From the NCBI RefSeq assembly GCF_045348435.1, contig NZ_CP157484.1:3286001-3350000 (forward strand): a stretch of DNA of 64,000 nt. The letters are read 5' to 3'. This document shows positions 24,958 through 32,387 of the stretch, piece after piece. Under the pieces are notes generated by a model that saw only the letters and a list, made by a program, of their open reading frames with translations, searched no databases and had not been told where the DNA came from. The stretch is from Alsobacter sp045348435 (GTDB taxonomy: Bacteria > Pseudomonadota > Alphaproteobacteria > Rhizobiales > Beijerinckiaceae). Position 1 is the first letter of the stretch, and every line of letters starts with the position of its first letter. Position numbers and translations under genes: made by a program.

Positions 24958-26013
24958 ATGCTCCAGGAACTGCTCGGCCTGACCACGCCGGCCCGCGCCG
25001 AAGGCGCCGGGACCTCCGGGGGCTCGCCCGCCGGGGGCCCGCCGGCTCCGACGACCGCCAGAACGCAAGGACATGACGCCGTGACGCGCAAGCGCCCCCG
25101 GATCGGACTCGCGCTGGGCGGAGGCGCCGCCCGTGGATGGGCCCATATCGGCGTGATCCGCGCGCTGGAGAGGGCCGGCTACGCGCCCGAGATCGTGGTG
25201 GGCACCTCCATCGGCGCAGTGGTGGGCGGCTGCTACGCCGCCGGTAAGCTCGACGAGCTGGAAGCCTTCGCGCGCTCCCTCACCAAGAGCCGGGTGCTCT
25301 GGCTGATGGACTTCCACATCGGATCGGGCCTGATCAGCGGCGACCGCCTGAAGCGCCTCCTGCAGCGCGACCTCGGCGACATGCGCATCGAGGACGCGGC
25401 CATCCGCTTCGCCGCCGTCGCCACCGAGCTACGCTCCGGCCATGAGATCTGGCTCACCAAGGGCCCGATGGTGGAGGCGCTGGGCGCGTCCTACGCCCTG
25501 CCCGGCGTGTTCGACCCGGTGCGGCTGGGCGGGCGGCTGCTCTTCGACGGCGCCCTGGTGAACCCGATCCCGGTCACCACCACGCGGGCGCTGTCGGCGG
25601 AGCTCGTCATCGCCGTCAACCTCAACGCCGACCTCTTCGGCCGCGGAGCGGTGATCCCGGACCATGGCGGAGGCGCCGAGCCGCCCACCGAAGAGATGGC
25701 CGAAACCATTGCGGAGGGGCTGTTCTCGCCGGTGCTGGGCGCGGCGAACCGACTTCGCCGCATGGTCAACCGCGGCGCGGGACCGGGCTTCGCCAGCGTC
25801 ATGGTGGACGCGTTCAACATCACCCAGGACCGCATCGCGCGGTCGCGGCTGGCCGGCGATCCGCCGGACGTGCACGTCAAGCCGCGGCTGGGGCGGGTGG
25901 GCCTGTTCGACTTCCACCGCGCCCAGGAAAGCATCGCGCTGGGCGAGGAGGCGATGGCGCAATGCCTCGCCGACCTCGAGACGACGCTCGAATCGCTGCC
26001 GGGCCCTTACTGA
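24958..26013 (+). CDS. patatin-like phospholipase family protein
   Basis: A 351-residue patatin-fold lipid acyl hydrolase of the RssA/NTE type. The oxyanion loop is IGLALGGGAARGWAHIG (about residue 50), the nucleophile motif GTSIGA (Ser near residue 83), and the catalytic Asp is in LFDGALVNPIPV (near residue 197), so the dyad is complete. The first 45 residues form a low-complexity Gly/Pro-rich extension, and an internal start near VTRKRPRIG at about residue 42 would remove it. No signal peptide, so an intracellular membrane-associated hydrolase is likely. Stands alone; convergent with the CBS gene. Confidence 0.92.
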   Translation: MLQELLGLTTPARAEGAGTSGGSPAGGPPAPTTARTQGHDAVTRKRPRIGLALGGGAARGWAHIGVIRALERAGYAPEIVVGTSIGAVVGGCYAAGKLDELEAFARSLTKSRVLWLMDFHIGSGLISGDRLKRLLQRDLGDMRIEDAAIRFAAVATELRSGHEIWLTKGPMVEALGASYALPGVFDPVRLGGRLLFDGALVNPIPVTTTRALSAELVIAVNLNADLFGRGAVIPDHGGGAEPPTEEMAETIAEGLFSPVLGAANRLRRMVNRGAGPGFASVMVDAFNITQDRIARSRLAGDPPDVHVKPRLGRVGLFDFHRAQESIALGEEAMAQCLADLETTLESLPGPY

Positions 26014-26025
26014 CGGGCCGGCGTC

Positions 26026-26454
26026 TCAGCCGGCCGTGATGTACTCGCGCAGCGCCTCGGTCTCGTGCTGCATCTCCGTGAGGCGGTGCTTCACCACGTC
26101 GCCGATGGAGATGATGCCGGAGAGGCGTCCGCGCTCCACCACGGGCATGTGACGGAACCGGCCGGAGGTCATCTCCTCCATCACGTCCACGATCAGCATG
26201 TCCGGCGCGCAGGTGATCACCTCCGCAGTCATGTGCGCCGACACGGCGTCCTGGAGCGACTCGGGCCCCCGGACCAGCGCCCGGACGATGTCGCGCTCCG
26301 ACAGGATGCCCAGCACCTGTCCGTCCGCGCCGGTCACCACGACCGCGCCGATCTTGCGCTCGCCCAGCACCCGGGCGGCCTCCGACAATGTACGATGCGG
26401 CTGGATCGTGACGACCTCGCGACCCTTGGTCGTGAGTATGCGGGAGACGGTCAT
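26026..26454 (-). CDS. tandem CBS-domain protein
   Basis: A 142-residue protein made of two CBS domains: the first includes TLSEAARVLGERKIGAVVV and GILSERDIVRAL, the second ADMLIVDVMEEMTSGRF-type text (APDMLIVDVMEEMTSGRFRH) and GIISIGDVVKHRL. CBS pairs bind adenine nucleotides and act as energy or ligand sensors; stand-alone CBS pairs are common in alphaproteobacteria and their partners are mostly unknown. ATG 26454 follows a near-perfect AAGGAGG site, so the upstream open frame is rejected. Rhomboid gene lies upstream on the same strand, 159 bases away. Confidence 0.92.
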   Translation of the reverse strand: MTVSRILTTKGREVVTIQPHRTLSEAARVLGERKIGAVVVTGADGQVLGILSERDIVRALVRGPESLQDAVSAHMTAEVITCAPDMLIVDVMEEMTSGRFRHMPVVERGRLSGIISIGDVVKHRLTEMQHETEALREYITAG

Positions 26455-26613
26455 GCGTCCCTCCTTTCGTGTCCATCCCGGAGACGGCCTTCGCGGCCGT
26501 CGGTTCGCCTGCGCCTGGCCGGCCGCTCCATGCGCGCCCGGGGCGTCCGCAGCCTCGGCCCAGGGGTTGAGACTGCGCTCAAAGCCCGGAACGCGCAATG
26601 GCCGGCGCAAGGC

Positions 26614-27423
26614 TCAGACGCGGCGCCCGCGCCGCGGATCGAACAGGCGGAAGGCCAGGAGGCCGGTGACGAACCCGCCCACATGGGCCTCCCAGGCGAT
26701 AGCGGCGTCCGTCATCCCGAGCCCGATCCCCGCCACCCCGGTGGCGAAGTTGAGGATGAACCAGACCGCCAGAAACGTCACCGCCCGCCTGTCCCGCAGA
26801 ACCTCTGGCAGCGACAAGGCGGGCAGCCGGTAGCTCAGCTCCTCCTCCAGCCGGTAGGCGCCCAGCGGCGCGCCGGGCTGGAACACGAACCGGACCGCCG
26901 CCGCCATGCAGCCGGAGATCGCCGCCGAGGCGCCGACCAGGGGCGCGACGTCGTCATAATGCGTGACGAGGTGGCCGAGCGCGCCGCCCAGGGCCGTCAC
27001 GGCCAGGAAGACCAGGAACCGCGTCGACCCGAACCGCCGCGCCACCGCGGCCCCGAAGGCGAGCAGCCAGACCGAGTTCAGGATGAGATGGGTCCACCCG
27101 CCGTGCAGCAGCGCGTAGGTGACCAGCGTCCAGGGCTTCGCGGAGCCGCTCTCCATCAGCTCCCTGGCGAGGCCGAGGCGCTGCATCAGGTCTGTGTCGC
27201 CGGGATTGGCGGCCAGCCTCTCTGTCAAGGCCGGGATCGGGTCGGCCCCGAACAGCGCCGTGAAACGGGCCGGGAAGAAGGCCAATTCGTAAACGAGAGC
27301 GTCCTCGCCGACCCCCCATGCGCGCAGGGCGTGCAATCCCGCCAGCGCCAGGATCACGGCGACGACCACGAAAGGCACGTTAAAGACCGGCTCGCGATAC
27401 TCCGCGTCCAGGGCTGGTTTCAC
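26614..27423 (-). CDS. rhomboid family intramembrane serine protease
   Basis: About 269 residues with six or seven transmembrane segments. Rhomboid catalytic features are present: HGGWTHLILNSVWLLAFG in TM2, the serine motif GASAAISGCMAA in TM4, and the histidine in AWEAHVGGFVTGLLAF in TM6. It should cleave transmembrane helices of membrane proteins; substrates unknown. I take GTG 27423 (VKPALDAEYREP) as start because the open frame before it runs through the terminator-like hairpin at 27537-27568; ATG 27498 is an alternative with no ribosome site. Confidence 0.9.
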   Translation of the reverse strand: MKPALDAEYREPVFNVPFVVVAVILALAGLHALRAWGVGEDALVYELAFFPARFTALFGADPIPALTERLAANPGDTDLMQRLGLARELMESGSAKPWTLVTYALLHGGWTHLILNSVWLLAFGAAVARRFGSTRFLVFLAVTALGGALGHLVTHYDDVAPLVGASAAISGCMAAAVRFVFQPGAPLGAYRLEEELSYRLPALSLPEVLRDRRAVTFLAVWFILNFATGVAGIGLGMTDAAIAWEAHVGGFVTGLLAFRLFDPRRGRRV

Positions 27424-27536
27424 GGGGGACGATCCCTCTGTCCGGACGCATCGGCGCGGCGGACCATCCGGGGCGCGCTGTCGCGGGAGCCGCAACATTG
27501 TCCGGGCGAAAGCCTCGCGCAAGTCGAATCCGGGGC

Positions 27537-27568
27537 AAAAAAAGGGGGAGAGCCCGAAGACTCTCCCC
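27537..27568 (-). terminator. intrinsic terminator with UUCG tetraloop (minus strand)
   Basis: Read on the minus strand: stem GGGGAGAGTC, loop TTCG, GGCTCTCCCC (27568 to 27545), one extra C, then seven T residues (27543-27537). This is a textbook Rho-independent terminator. No minus-strand protein gene ends upstream of it, so it must end a non-coding transcript or attenuate transcription before the rhomboid gene. Confidence 0.8.
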
Positions 27569-27640
27569 GTTACGCGGCGGTGCGCTCCGAAGCGCAGAGC
27601 AGGTTTGAGAGCCCGCTCCACCTCGCCTTGTCCCAGTTTA
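27537..27640 (-). ncRNA. candidate structured small RNA or leader RNA
   Basis: Directly 5' of the terminator on the minus strand lies a possible three-way junction: an outer helix pairs 27618-27622 with 27576-27580, one arm pairs 27612-27617 with 27598-27603 around an eight-base loop, and a second arm is a perfect six-base stem TGCGCT/AGCGCA with loop TCGG (27596-27581). The three helices abut one another without gaps, which is unlikely by chance, although GC content makes hairpins common. The 5' end is not determined. It could be a free small RNA or a 5' leader of the rhomboid gene. No match to SRP, 6S, tmRNA or RNase P was recognised. Confidence 0.45.
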
Positions 27641-27861
27641 CGCGTTCGACACAGGAGCCACGGTCGACCGCAAAGGATGCAGGAGGACCATGCTCCCCGA
27701 GGCGCCCGGACGCAACGTCAACCCCGCGTTAAGGTTAAGGCCGGGCCGTGGCACGCCCGGTGCAAATCCCCTCCCCGGGATGCGGAGGGACGCGGCGTTC
27801 GCTGGGGCGGAGCCGGCGCAACGTCTCGAAGCGGGACCAGCGAGGCGATGGATAACAAATT

Positions 27862-28491
27862 ATGAAACACGGCGTCACACAGTCGCTGTTCGCGTACTGG
27901 AATGAATTGCGGGGAGAGCGCAGCGCGCCCGAGCGCTCCGAGGTCGACCCCGGCCGGATCCGGCACATCCTCGCCGACACCTTCATCATCGAGGTCGACG
28001 ACGAGCGGCTGTGTCCGGTCCGCCTCGCCGGGGCCAGGATCTCGGCCCTGGCCGGACGCGAGCTGAAGGGCGCGAGCTTCATGGCCCTGTGGCGCGACGA
28101 GTTTCGCGAGGACGCGGTGGCGCTGGTCGACGGCGCCGTCAACAACGCCTGCGCGGTGGTGGCCTCGGTGACGGGCTCGAGCCGCGACGGGCGCGTGCAC
28201 GACCTTGAACTGCTGCTGCTGCCGCTTCGCCACCGAGGCAAGACCCACTCGCGCCTGCTCGGCGCCCTGTCCCCCCTCGCCGCCCCGCCGCGGCTGGGCC
28301 TCGACCCTGTGGCCGGCTTCGAGGTGCGTTCGCGCAGGATCATCCACGCCGTGGATGCGGGGACGCCTGCCCTGCGCCCTCCGCGCGAGCGCCTGGGGAA
28401 TGTCGCGCCGATCCGCCGCGGTCACCTGTTCGTCTTTGCCGGCGGCCGAATTGACGGGGCGGAAGACGCCGCTAAACCGCCGTTAACCTAG
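27862..28491 (+). CDS. PAS domain (PAS_5 type) protein
   Basis: A 209-residue protein whose first 160 residues match the alphaproteobacterial PAS_5 pattern: LFAYWNELRGERSAPERSEV, then DPGRIRHILADTFIIEVDD, LRLAGARISALAGRELKG-type text (VRLAGARISALAGRELKG), and FMALWRDEF. The family is a stand-alone sensory or scaffold domain without a catalytic output, often encoded beside PilZ proteins as here. Ligand unknown. The 370-base upstream region holds the minus-strand RNA and a GTTAAGGTTAAG pair of half-sites at 27728-27739. Confidence 0.85.
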   Translation: MKHGVTQSLFAYWNELRGERSAPERSEVDPGRIRHILADTFIIEVDDERLCPVRLAGARISALAGRELKGASFMALWRDEFREDAVALVDGAVNNACAVVASVTGSSRDGRVHDLELLLLPLRHRGKTHSRLLGALSPLAAPPRLGLDPVAGFEVRSRRIIHAVDAGTPALRPPRERLGNVAPIRRGHLFVFAGGRIDGAEDAAKPPLT

Positions 28492-28545
28492 CAGGCCGAT
28501 ACTAGCCTGGGATTTCAGGCTGCTGTCGCAGCGCTTTGTTCAACG

Positions 28546-29157
28546 ATGGCGGTCATGCAGGCACTCCGGGAGAATCCACGCACGCTCGAACGGCGCCGCC
28601 ATCAGCGCGTCCGCGTCGTGCTGCTGGGCCGCTACATGCTGGAGAACCGGCAGGAATTCGCCTGCCAGACCGTCGACATGTCTCCCGGCGGATTGGCCCT
28701 GCTGGCGCCCGTCCAGGGCGCGCTCGGCGAGCGGGTCGTCATCTATCTGGAGCATCTGGGCCGGGTCGAGGGCAAGATCGTTCGCGACTTCGAGCGCGGC
28801 TTCGCGGTCGCCCTGCTGGCGACCAAGCGCAAGCAGGACAAGCTCGCTTCGCAGCTCACCTGGTTCGCCAACCGCCAGGACCTGGGCCTGCCCGAGGATC
28901 GCCGCCACGAGCGCATCCAGCCGCGTCTCACCGGCGCGATCATGCGGCTCGCCGACGGTCAGGAGGTCGGCGTCAGGATCATCGACGTGTCGCTTTCTGG
29001 CGCGGCGATCTCGACCAACGTCAAGCCCGAACTCGGGTCGAGGGTGACGGTCGGCGCGACGCACGGCAAGGTCGTGCGCTCCTTCGAGGGCGGCATCGCC
29101 ATCGAATTCCTGCGCATCCTGGGCGACCAGAGCTTTGATGAGAACGTCCAGCTCTAG
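28546..29157 (+). CDS. double PilZ-domain c-di-GMP receptor
   Basis: A 203-residue protein with two PilZ domains. Domain 1 (about 15-95) has RRRHQRVRV and the DMSPGG motif; domain 2 (about 120-195) has RRHERIQPR and DVSLSG. Both therefore keep the RxxxR and D/NxSxxG residues that bind cyclic di-GMP. No output domain is attached, so it probably acts as an adaptor. It follows the PAS_5 gene by 54 bases and ends before a strong terminator at 29315-29348. The downstream LapG-type proteinase and upstream PAS_5 gene suggest a surface-attachment control locus. Confidence 0.9.
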   Translation: MAVMQALRENPRTLERRRHQRVRVVLLGRYMLENRQEFACQTVDMSPGGLALLAPVQGALGERVVIYLEHLGRVEGKIVRDFERGFAVALLATKRKQDKLASQLTWFANRQDLGLPEDRRHERIQPRLTGAIMRLADGQEVGVRIIDVSLSGAAISTNVKPELGSRVTVGATHGKVVRSFEGGIAIEFLRILGDQSFDENVQL

Positions 29158-29314
29158 GCTTCTGCGCGGCCGATCCGTCGAATCCGAACGATCCGGTTGA
29201 GCGGCCCTCAACCGGTGGGCGCCAATCTGCGCGGGTCGCCCTCGCGCGACGGCGCGGTTCCCTGCGCCAAGCCCCGGCGCCGACCAACCCCGTCCTGACG
29301 CCCGGGCCTTGCTT

Positions 29315-29348
29315 GAGCCGGTCCTCCCAGGAGGGCCGGCTCTTTTTT
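29315..29348 (+). terminator. intrinsic terminator after the PilZ gene
   Basis: Stem GAGCCGG (29315-29321) with CCGGCTC (29336-29342), extended inward by TCCTC/GAGGG pairs, followed by six T residues at 29343-29348. It ends the PAS_5-PilZ unit. Confidence 0.85.
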
Positions 29349-29401
29349 CAACCGACGACCGACCCTGGCGTGCATCTCGCGGTGGAAAGCGCGTGAGTGC
29401 G

Positions 29402-29416
29402 TTAACGATGTCCTAA
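29402..29416 (+). promoter_or_regulatory. CtrA-type box, one mismatch
   Basis: TTAA-CGATGTC-CTAA, the TTAA-N7-TTAA spacing of the cell-cycle regulator CtrA with one mismatch in the right half. It lies 71 bases before the likely start of the LapG-type proteinase gene. Confidence 0.4.
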
Positions 29417-29445
29417 CCAAAGGGTTGCACGCCCGAAGGGGGTTC

Positions 29446-29460
29446 TTTACCGTCCATTAA
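29446..29460 (+). promoter_or_regulatory. CtrA-type box, one mismatch
   Basis: TTTA-CCGTCCA-TTAA with the correct N7 spacing and one mismatch in the left half, followed by ACC. It is 27 bases before ATG 29487, close to where a promoter for that gene should lie, and it pairs with the box at 29402-29416. Confidence 0.42.
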
Positions 29461-29486
29461 CCTTGAATTGGGCGGGGCTGTGGCAG

Positions 29487-30119
29487 ATGCGGCATTTTGG
29501 GGGCGTAGTTCTCGGGCTCGTATGCCTGGGTATGGCTGCGAGCGCGAGCGCACAGCCGTCTGGCGCGGCGCGCGTCCTGCCGGTGGCGACCACCGCGGCT
29601 CCCATTCTCGACGAGGTCAAGCCGCCGATCGGCTGGATCGACTTCTGCCCGTCTCACGCTGATGACTGCGACGTCGCGCCTCTTCCCGCCAAGAAGATCA
29701 ACCTCACGCTTGGCGCGTGGTCCGAACTCGTGCGGGTCAACCAGAGCGTCAACGCCCAGATCGAACAGGTCGAGGACATCGCCCTCTACGGCGTCTCCGA
29801 GAAGTGGACCTACCCGGACGAGGGCAAGGGCGACTGCGAGGACATCGCGCTGCTGAAGCGCCGCATCCTGATGCGCGAAGGCATGCCCCGCCAGGCGCTG
29901 CTGATGACCGTCGTGCGGGATGAGACCGGAGCGGGCCATGCGGTCCTCACGGTCGTGACGGACCGCGGCGATTTCGTGCTCGACAGCAAGACCTCGCGCA
30001 TCCTGGCCTGGGAGGCCACCGGATACGGCTTCATCAAGCGCCAGTCGCAGGAGCACCCCAATGTCTGGGTCAAGCTCGGCGAGCCCGCCCCCAGCACCCT
30101 CATCGTCGCCGGCCACTAG
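29487..30119 (+). CDS. transglutaminase-like cysteine proteinase (BTLCP/LapG family)
   Basis: A 210-residue exported cysteine proteinase. MRHFGGVVLGLVCLGMAASA is a signal peptide, so it works in the periplasm. The catalytic triad of the family is visible: Cys in KGDCEDIALLKRR, His in GAGHAVLTVV, Asp in FVLDSKTSRILAW. The Pseudomonas member, LapG, cuts a biofilm adhesin and is held in check by a c-di-GMP receptor, LapD; no LapD homologue is in the window, but a double-PilZ gene is just upstream. A TTG start at 29463 is possible but overlaps the CtrA-type box; ATG 29487 fits the signal peptide. Confidence 0.9.
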   Translation: MRHFGGVVLGLVCLGMAASASAQPSGAARVLPVATTAAPILDEVKPPIGWIDFCPSHADDCDVAPLPAKKINLTLGAWSELVRVNQSVNAQIEQVEDIALYGVSEKWTYPDEGKGDCEDIALLKRRILMREGMPRQALLMTVVRDETGAGHAVLTVVTDRGDFVLDSKTSRILAWEATGYGFIKRQSQEHPNVWVKLGEPAPSTLIVAGH

Positions 30120-30184
30120 AGGCGAACGTAGCCGCACCCTCGCCCCGGAACCGGGAGAGGGCCGGGGTTTCGGGCGGAGTCCGC

Positions 30185-30718
30185 TCAGGCGTCGACGCGT
30201 CTCAGCCCGGCCTGGAAGCGGCGCCAGTTGGCGACGTAGTGCGCGGCCGTGGCCCGCAGGCGCGCGACGGCGGCCTCGTCGAGCGTGCGGATGGCGCGGG
30301 CCGGCGCGCCGACGATGAGCGAGAACTCCGGGAATTCCTTTCCCTCGGTGACGAGCGCATTGGCGCCCACCAGCGCCCCCCGGCCGATGCGCGCGCCGTT
30401 GAGGACCGTCGCCCCCATCCCGATCAGGGCGCCCTCGCCCACCGTGCAGCCATGCAGGATGGCGTGGTGACCCACCGTCACGTCGGCGCCGATCTCCATC
30501 GGGTAGCCCATGTCGGTGTGCAACAGCGAATGTTCCTGGATGTTGGAGCGCGCGCCGAGGCGGATCAGCTCGTTGTCGCCGCGCAGCACGGAGCCGAACC
30601 AGACGCTGGCCTCCGCGCCGATCTCGACCGCGCCGATGACATGCGCGTCGGGCGCGATCCAGTACTGGCCGGGGGGCGGCAGGATGGGCTGGCGGTCGTC
30701 GAGGGCGTAGATCGGCAT
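30185..30718 (-). CDS. gamma-carbonic anhydrase family protein
   Basis: A 177-residue left-handed beta-helix protein. Hexapeptide repeats run from about residue 25 to 130, and the three metal-binding histidines of the family are in NIQEHSLLHTD and VGHHAILHGC. A C-terminal helix AAHYVANWRRFQ closes the trimer. Some members hydrate CO2 while others (PaaY, CaiE-like) have other or unknown substrates, so activity should be tested, not assumed. ATG 30718 has a GGGAG site; the upstream TTG/ATG frame is rejected. Convergent with the proteinase gene. Confidence 0.92.
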   Translation of the reverse strand: MPIYALDDRQPILPPPGQYWIAPDAHVIGAVEIGAEASVWFGSVLRGDNELIRLGARSNIQEHSLLHTDMGYPMEIGADVTVGHHAILHGCTVGEGALIGMGATVLNGARIGRGALVGANALVTEGKEFPEFSLIVGAPARAIRTLDEAAVARLRATAAHYVANWRRFQAGLRRVDA

Positions 30719-30788
30719 CGGGGTCTCCCTGTGTCGGACGAGCAGACGGCGCGGCGGCCGTCGCGTCAAGCCCGGGCGGGAGCGTGGA

Positions 30789-31121
30789 TCAGGCGGTCAG
30801 CAGCGCCACGAGCTCCATCAGCACCCGTCCGCAGGCCAGGCCCCAGAGGCATGCGATGACCGTGGCGAGCGCCACGAAGCTCACGCGGCGGCGCTCGAAA
30901 CGGCGACCCCGGACGGTGTTGCGCAGGATGATGAAAGGCGCGCTGAACACGATGAGCGGCACGGAGGCGACGGCGCCCGGCCCTCCGGTCTCGAGCAAGG
31001 TGAAGCTCGCCCGACGCTCGGTCATCGCCTCGAAGCCCGTCGCCAGCACACCCGCCGCCGCGAGCCCGAGCGCCAGCGCCTGGAACGCCTCGAGCGTGGG
31101 GGGATCGACGAGCATGGACAT
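30789..31121 (-). CDS. small membrane protein of unknown function
   Basis: A 110-residue protein with three hydrophobic segments: about 15-32, 48-68 (ASVPLIVFSAPFIILRNTVR) and 84-108. An arginine cluster (RNTVRGRRFERRRVS) between the second and third segments suggests a cytoplasmic loop. It resembles small inner-membrane proteins widespread in Rhizobiales (possibly DUF6949), but I am not certain of the family. It lies upstream of the gamma-carbonic anhydrase gene on the same strand and faces the CtrA-type box at 31170. Confidence 0.6.
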   Translation of the reverse strand: MSMLVDPPTLEAFQALALGLAAAGVLATGFEAMTERRASFTLLETGGPGAVASVPLIVFSAPFIILRNTVRGRRFERRRVSFVALATVIACLWGLACGRVLMELVALLTA

Positions 31122-31169
31122 GCCGGGGCCTCCGCGGCCCGCACCGGACCGCCCCGAGTTATGGCAGCC

Positions 31170-31184
31170 TTAACGGTCGGTTAA
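31170..31184 (+). promoter_or_regulatory. perfect CtrA-type box TTAA-N7-TTAA
   Basis: TTAACGGTCGGTTAA matches the CtrA consensus exactly. It lies between two divergent genes, 48 bases before the start codon of the leftward membrane protein gene and 25-46 bases before the possible starts of the rightward gene, so it could control either. GC-rich context makes an exact TTAA pair at this spacing uncommon. Confidence 0.6.
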
Positions 31185-31209
31185 AGGACTTCCTTCATGT
31201 TTGGTTAAA

Positions 31210-32025
31210 ATGCGGTGGAGTCGCGCGCCCATGCCCCCCTTTTCCGATGCGTCCCCCTTTCCCGCCCGCGCCTTCGCGTCGCCCCGGGACGTCGCCGACA
31301 CGGTCGCCTACGGGCGCCGCGCCGCCTCGACCCAGGCGCTCGCCTCCCAGACCGCCACGGCGAAGGACGTCGCAGGCCATCATCACGGCCAGGGCCTCAA
31401 GGCGGCGGCCCTCGTGTTGCTGGGCGGGCTCGCGGCGGGATCGATCGCCTTCTTCGTCTCGGCGCTGCAACCGGAGCGCCCCCGCCTGCTCGCCGTCACG
31501 GTCGGAGATGCGGCGCTATCGGTGCGCTCGCCCCTCGTCCGCGACCCGGGCCAGCGGCGCGACGGCCCCAAGCCCCGGCTCGACCTCGCGGTCGCCTGGC
31601 CGAACTTCGAGCCGGCAGCGCCGCGCGTCTCGCCTGGAGGAACGATGTCGCTGGGCGACGTGGTCCTGGTCACGATCCTGCCCGCCGACGAGAGCCCCGA
31701 TCCGGAGACGAGGCCAGCGCAGCTCTACGGGCGTTACCTGGACAGCGCCGTCGAGGACGGGCCGGGCGGCCTGATCCAGAGGCGCTTTCGCGACAAGTCG
31801 CCCTATGCGGGAGAGACCTTGTATCTGGCGGCTCCGGACGGGCGGCGCTTCGCGGCGCGCTGCGACGGGGAGAAAAGGACGCCGGACGGGTTGCCGGACG
31901 TCTGCATCGCGGAGATCCGGCGCAACGGCCTCGATCTCCAGATCCGGATGGAGCAGCCCCTCCTGCAGCACTGGGAGGCGATCGACGCAAGGGTGCGCCG
32001 CCTGCTCGATGGAATGCTCGGCTGA
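31210..32025 (+). CDS. single-pass membrane protein of unknown function
   Basis: Up to 271 residues: a cytoplasmic N-terminus of about 60 residues, one transmembrane helix (LKAAALVLLGGLAAGSIAFFV), and a periplasmic domain of about 185 residues with a WPNFEPAAPR segment and a C-terminal helical KTPDGLPDVCIAEIRRNGLDLQ region (in part, RTPDGLPDVCIAEIRR). I do not recognise a family. ATG 31210, or 31231 with a GGTGGAG upstream, are the likely starts. A perfect CtrA-type box lies directly upstream, suggesting cell-cycle controlled expression of an envelope protein. Confidence 0.6.
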   Translation: MRWSRAPMPPFSDASPFPARAFASPRDVADTVAYGRRAASTQALASQTATAKDVAGHHHGQGLKAAALVLLGGLAAGSIAFFVSALQPERPRLLAVTVGDAALSVRSPLVRDPGQRRDGPKPRLDLAVAWPNFEPAAPRVSPGGTMSLGDVVLVTILPADESPDPETRPAQLYGRYLDSAVEDGPGGLIQRRFRDKSPYAGETLYLAAPDGRRFAARCDGEKRTPDGLPDVCIAEIRRNGLDLQIRMEQPLLQHWEAIDARVRRLLDGMLG

Positions 32026-32052
32026 ACGGACGCGGTCAGCGCAGCACGTCGC

Positions 32053-32268
32053 TCACTGGTCTTCGAGATCGACGTCCAGGATGGACATGTTCAGCGCGTA
32101 GGAGCGGTCGCCGTCCTCGTCGTCGAGCGAGATGATGCCCACGAACTCATCGCCGACCATCACTTCCGCCGAATCGGTCTTTTTCGGGCGCGCCACCACC
32201 TTGATGGTGTTGTTGTTGAACAGCCGCCGGAGATAATTCTGCAGCTTGGCGAGTTCGGTCTTGTCCAT
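32053..32268 (-). CDS. DUF3126 family protein
   Basis: A 71-residue protein matching the small alphaproteobacterial DUF3126 family: NYLRRLFNNNTIKVVARPKK, then DSAEVMVGDEFVGIISLDDE and SYALNMSILDVDLE. Function unknown; the family is nearly ubiquitous in the order and usually encoded close to cysE, as here. Confidence 0.93.
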   Translation of the reverse strand: MDKTELAKLQNYLRRLFNNNTIKVVARPKKTDSAEVMVGDEFVGIISLDDEDGDRSYALNMSILDVDLEDQ

Positions 32269-32387
32269 TGCGTCTTGACCTCTGCGACGGCGTGCGCGCC
32301 GGCGCTTCCCGGAGAGGACTTGCCACGCCGGGCCCGTCCCCGCAAGGCCGGGCGGGCCCCTCCCCCGTCAGGCGTCCGCAGCCGGGC

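Noticed and set aside
27605..27865. Small plus-strand open frames upstream of the PAS_5 gene
   Set aside because: Arg/Pro/Gly-rich shadow text without ribosome sites; they overlap the better supported minus-strand RNA element.
30130..30170. GC-rich palindrome between the LapG-type gene and the carbonic anhydrase gene as a terminator
   Set aside because: The CCCTC/GAGGG pairing is imperfect, there is no T-run on either strand, and such sequences are common in this composition.
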